From IMG/VR virus record IMGVR_UViG_3300009488_000100, positions 1-20,307 of that record: a stretch of DNA of 20,307 nucleotides; one strand, given 5' to 3'. Positions 1 to 5,854 of the stretch are shown piece after piece (the stretch's first letter is position 1; each line of letters starts with the position of its first letter). Origin of the DNA: a virus. Made by a program: the position numbers and the translations under genes. Under the pieces are notes generated by a model. That model did no database searches. It saw nothing but the letters and a program-made list of their open reading frames with translations, and was not told the origin of the DNA.

Positions 1-565
1 CGCGAGTCATGTCGATACCGGATGGATCGTGATCCCCGAAGTGCAGGATCACTGTCGTCTGTTTCCGGTTCATCTCGTAGTGCCTGGCGCGGACGTAAGC
101 TCGCCACTGCTCAGACTGAGAGACGTAGCCGCGGCATGCAAAGTAGGGCACATCCATCTCGTCGCAGACGCCTGCGATAACGCCGGCCAGGGCTTCCTTC
201 TCAATCCACACCTCGACTCGCTCAGGCTGGTTCGACCACATATCAATCTCGTATGTGTCGAGCGCATCCTGGATTGCCTGGCGCGGACCTGTGAAGTGGT
301 AGTTCGACTTGAGGTTCCTGGTGCGATCTTCGATCGACTGCCAGTCCACCATGCCGGCGAGCCTGGCATCGTTGATGATTGAGCCCAGGCGCTTGTAGGA
401 CTGCTGCGTGTTCGGAAGCATGCCCCTGGCGACAAACTGATAGTAGAGCTGCCGCAATGTCAGGACGAATCCCTGGGCCTTGTACTCATCGATGATGGTG
501 TTGGCCTCATAGATGATGTCCAGCGATGCGTCTTTGAAGTTCTTCTCGATGAATGCCTGTTTCAT
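1..565 (-). CDS. Stand-alone Spo11/topoisomerase VI A-like TOPRIM protein, C-terminus cut by window edge
   Basis: The frame is open from ATG 565 to the window edge (188 residues seen). Residues 36-42 read TLRQLYY, the arrangement of the winged-helix motif that carries the catalytic tyrosine in Spo11/Topo VI A (candidates Y41, Y42). A basic stretch follows to about residue 84. Residues 117-188 look like a TOPRIM fold: a strand ending WIEKEAL (acidic residue E122) and later HFGDHDPSGID, giving the DxD pair D178/D180 followed by P-S-G-I as in Spo11. Known family members make or mimic type IIB double-strand cleavage. Here a DNA-cleaving or DNA-binding role in replication or recombination is inferred. 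No B (ATPase) subunit is in the window. The start has GGAGGT six bases upstream, and its ATGA overlaps the stop of the preceding gene, so it is translationally coupled and the last visible gene of unit A. Confidence 0.75.
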   Translation of the reverse strand, partial: MKQAFIEKNFKDASLDIIYEANTIIDEYKAQGFVLTLRQLYYQFVARGMLPNTQQSYKRLGSIINDARLAGMVDWQSIEDRTRNLKSNYHFTGPRQAIQDALDTYEIDMWSNQPERVEVWIEKEALAGVIAGVCDEMDVPYFACRGYVSQSEQWRAYVRARHYEMNRKQTTVILHFGDHDPSGIDMTR

Positions 566-969
566 GATGCGACCTCCTCAACTCCGTACACCTTCCAGGT
601 GTCCAGGCAATCTGCTTGTGGTTTATGAGCGAAGTATTTGAATGCCTTGGATACTGCGACATATCGATCGGTGGCATAGAACGTCTCGCGATGCACCGTC
701 ATGTCTTCCAGTCTAATCAGGCTGACTCGATACTTAAATTCATGGAGCGCAGATTGGACTGGGCGATTGAGATCGAGTTGCTGTTCAGTGTTATCTTCCA
801 GGCTGAACTGATGGGTCAGGTCTTCGCGACGAATTATTTCCAGCATCTTGCGACCGATGGTTTCCAGCTTGCGCTCGAAATAGCAATCGCTGATAGGCCA
901 GGTGTGCGTCTTGCCATCAGCGGCACGGAGAGTGACTTGGTACTCTTGTTTGACTACAGCTCTGGCCAT
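562..969 (-). CDS. Hypothetical protein, 135 aa
   Basis: This is the fourth gene of the leftward unit A. It starts at ATG 969 inside a TAATG overlap with the previous gene, and its stop overlaps the start of the Spo11-like gene (ATGA). The protein is soluble and of mixed charge. It has a beta-rich N-terminus (QEYQVTLRAADGKTHTWPIS), a charged helical middle (about residues 30-70), and a C-terminal half with aromatic residues (about 78-135). No signal peptide, membrane segment or Cys motif is seen. I do not recognise the family. Its place directly before the Spo11-like gene suggests a partner or accessory in DNA metabolism, which is inference only. Confidence 0.8.
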   Translation of the reverse strand: MARAVVKQEYQVTLRAADGKTHTWPISDCYFERKLETIGRKMLEIIRREDLTHQFSLEDNTEQQLDLNRPVQSALHEFKYRVSLIRLEDMTVHRETFYATDRYVAVSKAFKYFAHKPQADCLDTWKVYGVEEVAS

Positions 970-1223
970 TACCAGCCCTCCCTACGTGCAGCGGCCAGTG
1001 TGTCTCGACCGGCTTGCGTGATGATGATGTCCCAGGCATTGCCGTAGGCTTTGTTCTTCCGATCCATCGGCATGACCATGCCTCGTGCTGCGAGCGCACA
1101 TCTTGATGATGGTGCCCCGTTTCCAATACCAGGATAGAGACTGCCATCGGCGCGATTCACCGCGGCTGCCAGTTGCTTCAGCATGCTGTCGGTGAGGTTG
1201 TGTTCGGTCCAGGTTTTGATCAT
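969..1223 (-). CDS. Small winged-helix-like hypothetical protein, 84 aa
   Basis: ATG 1223 overlaps the stop of the upstream gene (ATGA), and GAGGAGAG lies just before it. The stop TAA overlaps the next ATG. The sequence has the pattern of a small winged helix: an N-terminal helix (TDSMLKQLAAAVNRADG), a second helix ending in ALAARGMV, then a wing-like stretch and a C-terminal WDIIITQAGRDTLAAAR, which resembles the 'W-x-I-T-x-x-G-R' ending common in winged-helix DNA-binding proteins. A DNA-binding role is therefore plausible but rests on pattern only. It is the third gene of unit A. Confidence 0.75.
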   Translation of the reverse strand: MIKTWTEHNLTDSMLKQLAAAVNRADGSLYPGIGNGAPSSRCALAARGMVMPMDRKNKAYGNAWDIIITQAGRDTLAAARREGW

Positions 1224-1429
1224 GATCCACTCTCCTCTGCTGGTGGCACGAAGGCATCAATGACGCGCAGACAATCACGAGCTGTGAGTAAGTCATTGCC
1301 ATCGACCGGATCGATGCTGGTGAATAGAATGTTCTCTCCTGACAGTGCATCATCGATGCGTACCTGGTAACCGCACCCAGGATTAAATGTGTCATGGAGA
1401 CCGAAGGTCACGTTGATTGGTCTGCTCAT
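1220..1429 (-). CDS. Hypothetical protein, 69 aa
   Basis: This small acidic protein is the second gene of unit A. ATG 1429 sits in an ATGA overlap with the stop of the first gene, and GAGGCAAT before it is a weak Shine-Dalgarno site. Its own stop overlaps the next start. The sequence alternates short beta-like segments (INVTFGLHDTF, YQVRIDDALSG, ENILFTSIDPV) and ends in a Pro-Glu-rich tail. It has no motif I recognise. The family is unknown. Confidence 0.75.
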   Translation of the reverse strand: MSRPINVTFGLHDTFNPGCGYQVRIDDALSGENILFTSIDPVDGNDLLTARDCLRVIDAFVPPAEESGS

Positions 1430-1704
1430 GCGATTGCCTCCCTTGCTTTGGCCATCCAGGTCCTGGCGGCCTTGGTGGATCCCTTCCGCCTGGCGACACC
1501 ACCTAACGAGCTAAGGCCCTTCTTCAGGGTGATGTTGGCTGGGCTCATGTACTGTTCCTCAGATTTCGGTTTTGTGAAATGAATGAGAGCTCGCCCTCTG
1601 AGCATGACGATGTGAAGCGTGGATCTGCCATCGACAACCAGGCAGACACCGACCTGCTGGCGACCGGCTTTGTCGTAGTGATAATTCATCATTCGTGATT
1701 GCAT
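1426..1704 (-). CDS. Hypothetical basic protein, 92 aa, first gene of unit A
   Basis: ATG 1704 was chosen because AGGAG (1715-1711) lies six bases upstream and promoter A lies just before that, giving a leader of about 24 nt. Residues 18-46 look like a small beta sheet (VGVCLVVDGRSTLHIVMLRG). The C-terminal third is strongly basic (LKKGLSSLGGVARRKGSTKAARTW, about residues 61-84) and could bind nucleic acid. The later in-frame ATGs (residues 5 and 6) have weaker sites. Function is unknown. Confidence 0.8.
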   Translation of the reverse strand: MQSRMMNYHYDKAGRQQVGVCLVVDGRSTLHIVMLRGRALIHFTKPKSEEQYMSPANITLKKGLSSLGGVARRKGSTKAARTWMAKAREAIA

Positions 1705-1718
1705 ATCGGACTCCTAAA

Positions 1719-1764
1719 ACTGTACCCGAATGACCATTATATCAAATTGACAGCATGACTGCAT
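1719..1764 (-). promoter_or_regulatory. Promoter/operator A for leftward unit A
   Basis: Read on the minus strand: -35-like ATGCAG (1764-1759), a 17-nt spacer containing TGCTGTCA (1755-1748), a perfect -10 TATAAT (1741-1736), then 8 nt and GGGTACAGT (1727-1719) close to the expected transcript start. The spacer motif and GGGTACAGT recur at the same positions in promoters B and C. Promoter activity is inferred from hexamers, spacing and location. Confidence 0.65.
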
Positions 1765-1863
1765 CTCGACAGGATCACAAAACGACAAAATGCAGGCTGG
1801 AGCCCTTTAGTGGCGTAGCCGATTTGCCCAGAAATTTTTTTTTCGAGATGATTTTGGTCGCGC

Positions 1864-1887
1864 AAAAAAAAGGGCCCGAAGGCCCTT
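1864..1887 (-). terminator. Rho-independent terminator of unit B
   Basis: On the minus strand the 7-bp stem AAGGGCC/GGCCCTT closes a TTCG loop and is followed by eight T residues. It lies 23 bases past the stop of the DUF932-like gene and upstream of promoter A. About 200 bases (1705-1910) hold only this hairpin, promoter A and a nine-T run (1835-1843) that I cannot assign. Confidence 0.9.
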
Positions 1888-1910
1888 AATAAGTCCGGGT
1901 ACGGACGGAG

Positions 1911-3005
1911 TTATGCTGCTTCTGCGATCTGTCTCCAGTCGTTCTTTGGCAGCTCAATGATGTCTCCACCAAGGCGCTCGAACTCTGAGGCCCGGTCGTA
2001 ATCGTCCAGGTCTTCAGCAGAGCGTGTGACTGCGGCATGCAGTCCGTAACGACTCAGGTCGCCACCTGTGATCAGGTGCTTCAACACTGAGTCGCGTTCG
2101 CCTTCGGTCCACGAGAACTTCTTGCGGACTCGCTCGATGACTTCCACTGGGGAGTCTTCGATCTTGTCCTGCGTGGACTCCTCCAGGCGCTTGGCCAGAG
2201 CCTCGAACCGAGCCTGGTTGAACGCACCCTTGGTGATGTCCCTGGCTTGACGCCACAGAGCCTCATCGGAGACCTGCTTCGTCTTGTCAGTCAGCAAGGC
2301 ATACACCTCGTCTGAGACATCAGCTCGTGAGCCGGCGTGGTACTTCTTCATAGCCGCGCCGAAGGTTGCAAGGTTTGTGCAAGCCTTGGTCCAGATCGAT
2401 GTCTCGATCAGCAACGTGCCGGCACCGATCTCGGAGTTCGAGATGGTGATAGCCGGAGAGATCGTGTCAAAGATCGTGTGACCACCGTCGCCCATGAACT
2501 TGCCAGTCGGAATGTCTTTCATGATGGCTTCATCGACTGCCTTCAGATAGAACTTGCGTTCCGTAATGTCGGCAGAGATGACCATCACTCCAAGCTCATT
2601 CAGAACTGGAAGCACGGCTTCGGCAAGATCCTCATTCTCCAACGGGCGAAACCGATCAGAGAGTAAGGCCCGCATCTTCGCGTCCAGGACACGAATCATC
2701 CGTGCCTCGTTGGCATGATCCTGGAACCAGCGATTGATACTATCCACCAGAATCTGCGGCGCATCAGTGAGCATGCGGTCGTAGTATTTCTTCGGGATCT
2801 CCAAGTAGCCGGCCATTTGACCGTGCGCGTAAGGTGCGATCGGGAAGGCTTCCTGCCCTTGCAGATTCATCACAACCTGGGGAAGCGCATCGACGGTCTC
2901 AACGGATGCCGACAGCTTCTGTACTGGTGCGATGAAGTCCTGCTTGGACTCAGCCCGGCGCTCGATCTCCTGCGCCAGTTCAGTCAGTGACTTTCCTCTT
3001 TTCAT
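1911..3005 (-). CDS. DUF932-like phage/plasmid protein, 364 aa
   Basis: The call rests on the pattern of the DUF932 (TIGR03299-like) family found in phages and plasmids: RMIRVLDAKMRALLSDRFRPLEN (about residues 102-124, quoted in part as RALLSDRFRPL), SADITERKFYLK (144-155), and SNSEIGAGTLLIE...CTNLATFG (189-216). Length fits the family. Members are common accessory proteins of mobile elements, and their biochemical role is not established to my knowledge. AGGAGG (3019-3014) lies eight bases before ATG 3005, a very strong site suggesting high expression. It is the second gene of unit B, 80 bases after the 153-aa gene, and ends just before the terminator. The C-terminal ~100 residues are charged and helical and may be a separate domain. 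Confidence 0.8.
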   Translation of the reverse strand: MKRGKSLTELAQEIERRAESKQDFIAPVQKLSASVETVDALPQVVMNLQGQEAFPIAPYAHGQMAGYLEIPKKYYDRMLTDAPQILVDSINRWFQDHANEARMIRVLDAKMRALLSDRFRPLENEDLAEAVLPVLNELGVMVISADITERKFYLKAVDEAIMKDIPTGKFMGDGGHTIFDTISPAITISNSEIGAGTLLIETSIWTKACTNLATFGAAMKKYHAGSRADVSDEVYALLTDKTKQVSDEALWRQARDITKGAFNQARFEALAKRLEESTQDKIEDSPVEVIERVRKKFSWTEGERDSVLKHLITGGDLSRYGLHAAVTRSAEDLDDYDRASEFERLGGDIIELPKNDWRQIAEAA

Positions 3006-3085
3006 GATTCAATCCTCCTATATGGATTGTTGTGGTGCGGACTTGCACCCAGAGGGGCACTCGTGAGAATTCCCTACTGGCTGCA

Positions 3086-3547
3086 TTACGGGATGTACCA
3101 AACTGGACCTCCATCTCGGTCATCGTATCCATGCGTGATGGTTCGCTCGATGCCATGATCGCCTGGGACATAGTAGTAAGGATCGATGTGATCAGCTATT
3201 TTGCTGAGCGCATCTTCAGCATCCTTCCTGGTGTAGCCGGTTGGGAAGACCACGACCGCGCCGTATCGCAAAGGCTCCTGGTTCAGGTAAGCCCTGACAT
3301 GCTCAATGACGACAAAGATGTCGTCTGAGTAGAACGTGTCGGTCATTGGATCAGTGGTGTCGATGCACCAGACTTTTTTGACTTGGCCATGGTTATCTTT
3401 TTGGCCGAAGTCTCCGTAGCGGATTGCGGCAGTGTATCTGCGCTGGCCATGATCCCGGTGGAGGTGGTGGACGTTGCCATTATCACGCACACTTTCGCAG
3501 GCCATCTGGACATCATCCTGGGTGATGCGATCTCTTTCGTAACTCAT
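3086..3547 (-). CDS. Hypothetical protein, 153 aa, first gene of unit B
   Basis: The frame stays open upstream to 3700, but I start at ATG 3547. It has GGAG nearby and lies 18 bases inside the transcript predicted from promoter B, whereas the longer form would read through promoter B and the terminator at 3626-3648. The protein is His- and Asp-rich (VHHLHRDHGQRRY, HIDPYYYVPGDHG) and mostly beta/alpha mixed, with a YTRKDAEDALSKIADHID helix near residue 115. There is no signal peptide. I do not recognise the family. Confidence 0.8.
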   Translation of the reverse strand: MSYERDRITQDDVQMACESVRDNGNVHHLHRDHGQRRYTAAIRYGDFGQKDNHGQVKKVWCIDTTDPMTDTFYSDDIFVVIEHVRAYLNQEPLRYGAVVVFPTGYTRKDAEDALSKIADHIDPYYYVPGDHGIERTITHGYDDRDGGPVWYIP

Positions 3548-3564
3548 GCTTGACTCCGTTATTG

Positions 3565-3609
3565 ACTGTACCCAGGATCGATTAGGCCACAGTGACCGCA
3601 GGATTGCAA
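3565..3609 (-). promoter_or_regulatory. Promoter/operator B for leftward unit B
   Basis: Minus strand: TTGCAA (3609-3604), a 17-nt spacer with TGCGGTCA (3600-3593), a -10-like CCTAAT (3586-3581), 7 nt, then GGGTACAGT (3573-3565). It has the same layout as promoters A and C, with one base fewer before GGGTACAGT. It sits between the terminator of unit C and the first gene of unit B. Confidence 0.65.
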
Positions 3610-3625
3610 GGATCTGTTTAACAAT

Positions 3626-3648
3626 AAAAAAAGGGGCCCGAAGGCCCC
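3626..3648 (-). terminator. Rho-independent terminator of unit C
   Basis: On the minus strand GGGGCC-TTCG-GGCCCC is followed by seven T residues. It lies 20 bases past the 46-aa gene and directly upstream of promoter B. Loop and stem are almost the same as in the terminator at 1864-1887. Confidence 0.9.
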
Positions 3649-3668
3649 AACGGAGGAGATTGGTGCGC

Positions 3669-3809
3669 TTAGTAGCGCAAAAGTCGAACTGGTTCGCCAT
3701 CCTTGTAGATGGTCACGCTCCGATGCGCTTGAAGCATCCAGGCGCGAGCAGCGACTATGGCCAACCACAGGGTCGCGTATTGCGTGATCTCAATATCGAT
3801 CGTAAACAT
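3669..3809 (-). CDS. Small membrane-associated hypothetical protein, 46 aa
   Basis: Three in-frame ATGs occur (3818, 3815, 3809). I chose 3809 because GAGG then lies nine bases upstream. The first half is hydrophobic (about residues 10-28, YATLWLAIVAARAWML) and would form one amphipathic or membrane helix. The second half is polar and basic (TIYKDGEPVRLLRY). It overlaps the upstream gene by 20 bases and is followed by the unit C terminator. Function is unknown. Confidence 0.65.
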   Translation of the reverse strand: MFTIDIEITQYATLWLAIVAARAWMLQAHRSVTIYKDGEPVRLLRY

Positions 3810-3960
3810 CGTCATCATCCTCTGTATCCCTTACCACGCCAAGGTTCTGGCGGATGTCAGCGATGGTGGACTTGATGCCGCCACGCCTGGCAATAACATA
3901 CGCGCATGCGGCGAGGTCGGCTGCGACGTAGATCACAGCGATGTAGCAGAGAATTTCCAT
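3790..3960 (-). CDS. Small membrane protein, 56 aa, first gene of unit C
   Basis: ATG 3960 has AGGAG five bases upstream and is about 29 nt inside the transcript predicted from promoter C. Residues 2-23 (EILCYIAVIYVAADLAACAYVI) form a hydrophobic segment with two Cys. A basic patch (ARRGGIK) follows and would sit in the cytoplasm. The tail is acidic (DTEDDDDVYDRY). The topology suggests a single-pass inner-membrane peptide of the early region. Function is unknown. Confidence 0.75.
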   Translation of the reverse strand: MEILCYIAVIYVAADLAACAYVIARRGGIKSTIADIRQNLGVVRDTEDDDDVYDRY

Positions 3961-3972
3961 GACTTGCTCCTA

Positions 3973-4001
3973 TTGACTAACTGTACCCAGCGTCCGACAA
4001 T
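3973..4001 (+). promoter_or_regulatory. Possible rightward promoter overlapping promoter C
   Basis: TTGACT (3973-3978), a 17-nt spacer and GACAAT (3996-4001) match sigma-70 hexamers at five and four positions. It would drive the rightward genes and would clash physically with promoter C. The match is modest and nothing independent supports it. Confidence 0.25.
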
Positions 4002-4025
4002 ACACACCTGACCGCATGATTGCAA
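3980..4025 (-). promoter_or_regulatory. Promoter/operator C for leftward unit C
   Basis: Minus strand: TTGCAA (4025-4020), a 17-nt spacer with TGCGGTCA (4016-4009), -10-like TATTGT (4002-3997), 8 nt, then GGGTACAGT (3988-3980). Over the first 17 bases it matches promoter B at 16 positions and promoter A at 14. It lies at the divergence point between leftward and rightward genes. Confidence 0.65.
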
Positions 4026-4042
4026 GGACCAAGTTCATTAAA

Positions 4043-4065
4043 GTAATCAGAGGCATTGTGATTAC
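4043..4065. repeat. Perfect 7-bp inverted repeat, operator-like
   Basis: GTAATCA (4043-4049) and TGATTAC (4059-4065) are perfect inverted copies separated by nine bases. They lie between the divergent promoters and the first rightward ATG (4073). Centre-to-centre spacing of 16 bases would suit a dimeric repressor or activator. It could also form a weak hairpin over a possible AGAGG site at 4049-4053. Confidence 0.5.
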
Positions 4066-4072
4066 AAATACA

Positions 4073-4246
4073 ATGTCATTCAAAGTTCCGGTCGAGGAGT
4101 TCGGCAAGCGGGATTTCGGGCTGACTAGATTGGATGTGGCCAGAAAGCTCATTGATGAATTTCTGGGCCTAAAAGTGGAGGGCATCTCGACCATGCAGGT
4201 GATTCCTTTGGGCGATTTCTGCGAGGTCCGATTGCGTTCGGAATGA
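4073..4246 (+). CDS. Hypothetical protein, 57 aa, first rightward gene
   Basis: The sequence looks protein-like (LTRLDVARKLIDEFLGLKVEG, then a strand-rich end MQVIPLGDFCEVRLRSE), and its stop overlaps the next ATG (ATGA). The start is uncertain. ATG 4073 has no good Shine-Dalgarno site. GTG 4058 would have AGAGG four bases upstream, and ATG 4016 lies inside promoter C. No family recognised. Confidence 0.55.
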   Translation: MSFKVPVEEFGKRDFGLTRLDVARKLIDEFLGLKVEGISTMQVIPLGDFCEVRLRSE

Positions 4247-4410
4247 GAACTGTGAGAATCTACCGACCGTGCAAGTATCATAAGCGTCACCCGACACATC
4301 CTCGGTGGGCCGGCTGCGGCTGCCGGGAGACAATGGAGCATGTGCGTGAGCGTCCCAGCAGAAGCTATCGAAGTCGAGCCTCACAACACCAGAGGCTGGC
4401 CGCGCACTAA
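4243..4410 (+). CDS. Small Cys/His-rich basic protein, 55 aa
   Basis: This short frame begins at ATG 4243 in an ATGA overlap with the previous stop. Residues C10, H13, H16, H19, C25 and C27 could bind one zinc ion. The C-terminal half is Arg/Ser-rich. Its last 71 bases overlap the start of the terminase small subunit in another frame, so either this gene's tail or the terminase start may need adjustment. Coupling and metal-site-like spacing support it, but length and overlap weaken the call. Confidence 0.4.
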   Translation: MRTVRIYRPCKYHKRHPTHPRWAGCGCRETMEHVRERPSRSYRSRASQHQRLAAH

Positions 4411-5029
4411 AAAGCAACTGGCCTTCGCGATAAACGTAGTCCAGCTCGCGATGAAGCCACATCCAGCGATGCTCGCTGCCGGCTATTCCAAAAACACGGC
4501 CCACATAAAGTCCCACAAGTTGGCAGCTCAGTTGCGTCCGTTCTTCGCGTTTCTCCAGGAAAGGAAGAACGAGGTGGCCGCGGCTCACTACGATGCGACG
4601 ACGACCAGGATCCTGCACGAGATGTCAGCGATCGGTCTTCAGAACATCAAGGATTACATCAGGACCGTGAAGGTCAATGGTGTAATTCGTCTGATCGGAA
4701 AGCCGGTGATTGAGCTGACGGATCCGCAAGCCCTGGCTGTCGAATCCTGGGAGGCTGTGCCGATCAAGACAGACGATGGTGAGGAGCTGGATTACAAGTA
4801 CGTGCTGCACGATAAAGCCAATGCTTTGGTGAACCTGGGCAAGCACCTGGGGATGTTCTCCGAGAAGCTAATGCTGGATCTGAATATGCGGCAGAGCCAG
4901 GCCAGGTCCCTGGACTTCAGCGCCCTGCCGCAAGACGAATTGGAGCTTGTCATCAAGACTCTGGAAGGCATACAACAGAAAGCTGCAAAGGCCAGAGCAA
5001 TCGAGGGGGAGTCTCAGCGAATCGATTGA
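4340..5029 (+). CDS. terS: Terminase small subunit
   Basis: The protein recognises phage DNA and hands it to the large terminase for packaging. The N-terminal part shows the Terminase_2-like helix-turn-helix pattern: GWPRTKKQLAFAINVV (19-34), then the hallmark HPAMLAAGYSKNTAHIKSHKL (about 41-61, AGYS-x-NTA core) and an FFAFLQERKNEV helix. The C-terminal part has the typical KANALVNLGKHLGMFSEK segment and a helical tail for oligomerisation. A length of 229 aa is usual to slightly long. GGGAG lies ten bases before ATG 4340, and GTG 4350 is another possible start. The large subunit is 9.5 kb downstream instead of adjacent. Confidence 0.8.
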   Translation: MCVSVPAEAIEVEPHNTRGWPRTKKQLAFAINVVQLAMKPHPAMLAAGYSKNTAHIKSHKLAAQLRPFFAFLQERKNEVAAAHYDATTTRILHEMSAIGLQNIKDYIRTVKVNGVIRLIGKPVIELTDPQALAVESWEAVPIKTDDGEELDYKYVLHDKANALVNLGKHLGMFSEKLMLDLNMRQSQARSLDFSALPQDELELVIKTLEGIQQKAAKARAIEGESQRID

Positions 5030-5073
5030 GTTTCCTGCCTCATTCCCGTAGTCTTTGAAGCGAGGGTATGGTC

Positions 5074-5175
5074 ATGAAATTTGTCAGAAATGTTGTAATT
5101 GTTCTTCTGGTTCTCGCCTTGTTGTATGTCATGGGTGTAGCATTCCTCACTGGCATTCAAGGAGGGCATCCATAA
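5074..5175 (+). CDS. Single-pass membrane peptide, 33 aa
   Basis: ATG 5074 is preceded by GAGGG, and the stop overlaps the next start as TAATG. After MKFVRN there is one hydrophobic segment (VVIVLLVLALLYVMGVAFL) and a short polar tail (TGIQGGHP). It could be a small inner-membrane peptide working with the secreted protein encoded next, for example in lysis or exclusion; that is inference. The frame lies within another longer open frame that I consider spurious. Confidence 0.65.
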   Translation: MKFVRNVVIVLLVLALLYVMGVAFLTGIQGGHP

Positions 5176-5846
5176 TGAGAATTGCAGCACTCATCGGAAT
5201 CTTCTTAATGACAGGGACAGCACTCGCGACTGGCAGTGACGACGACGATCGTGATCTCGGCCAGGATCAAACCCAGGGTCAAGCCCAGGATCAATACCAG
5301 GACCAAACCCAGGGCCAGGAAACCATGGTCAATGTCGAGAACGCATCGGCTGGTGGCCAGGCAATCAACGAAGGCAATGATCAGAAGGTCGAGTTCAACT
5401 CGAACTACGAGTCCCAGGCTCCTGACATTCTCATGGTTCCGAACAACAACACTGAGAAATGTCTGCGGATCTTTGGCCTGAGTTTCAGCACCGAGGGCGG
5501 CGGAGGTGGCATCGGATTCCCATGGAGATCTGCTCCATGCGATTTCGAGCAAGCAGCCGACGATGCTTTTGCTGGTGGCGAACGAGACCTTGGCTGGTTC
5601 TGGAAGTGCCAGAGCAAGAATCTATACAAGCCGTTTCGAGCGAAAGGCGAGAGTAAAGAGTCAGCGATCGATGACTGCCAAAGCAGAATGATGGCAGGCG
5701 TCAGCCAGGCAAACGTAATCAGTAAGCTCCAGAGTGACCTGGCCGAGCTGAATCTTTTGCGCCAGAATGAATTAGAGCAGTACCGGCAGTCACGAGAACG
5801 ATGTCAGAATTTGACTGAGACGCTGGAGGAAAACTGCACTAAATAG
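5175..5846 (+). CDS. Secreted Gln-rich phage protein, 223 aa
   Basis: ATG 5175 (GGAGG nine bases upstream) gives a clean Sec signal peptide, MRIAALIGIFLMTGTALATG. A longer open frame upstream would hide it. The mature part has three regions. First is an Asp- then Gln-rich repeat (residues about 30-49, Q-[DG]-Q-x units). Second is a Gly-rich segment (STEGGGGGIGFPW) in a Cys-containing domain (APCDFEQAADDAFAGG, WFWKCQSK, DDCQSRM). Third is a C-terminal coiled coil of about 45 residues ending in CTK. Similar Q-rich exported proteins occur in other phages without a known role as far as I recall. An envelope or virion-surface function is inferred. Confidence 0.75.
   Translation: MRIAALIGIFLMTGTALATGSDDDDRDLGQDQTQGQAQDQYQDQTQGQETMVNVENASAGGQAINEGNDQKVEFNSNYESQAPDILMVPNNNTEKCLRIFGLSFSTEGGGGGIGFPWRSAPCDFEQAADDAFAGGERDLGWFWKCQSKNLYKPFRAKGESKESAIDDCQSRMMAGVSQANVISKLQSDLAELNLLRQNELEQYRQSRERCQNLTETLEENCTK
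5262..5321 (+). repeat. Five degenerate 12-bp tandem repeats
   Basis: Units of the type CAGGATCAAACC repeat five times in frame and encode Gln-Asp/Gly-Gln-x. Third-position and Asp/Gly differences show the units are diverged. They lie just after the signal peptide of the host gene. Confidence 0.8.
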
Positions 5847-5854
5847 GAGAACGC

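Noticed and set aside
1835-1843. Nine-T run as a rightward terminator
   Set aside because: No convincing GC-rich hairpin directly before it on the plus strand and no rightward gene upstream.
2980-3171. 63-aa minus-strand frame between the unit B genes
   Set aside because: It overlaps both real genes in another frame, has no ribosome site, and its composition looks like a shadow.
3548-3700. N-terminal extension of the 153-aa gene (open frame to 3700)
   Set aside because: It would read through promoter B and the terminator at 3626-3648. ATG 3547 has a proper site and position.
5055-5174. Longer start for the secreted Gln-rich protein
   Set aside because: It would bury the signal peptide and overlap the membrane peptide gene; GGAGG supports ATG 5175.
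5262-5321. CRISPR-like repeat array
   Set aside because: Contiguous 12-bp units without spacers, in frame within a coding region; a protein repeat.
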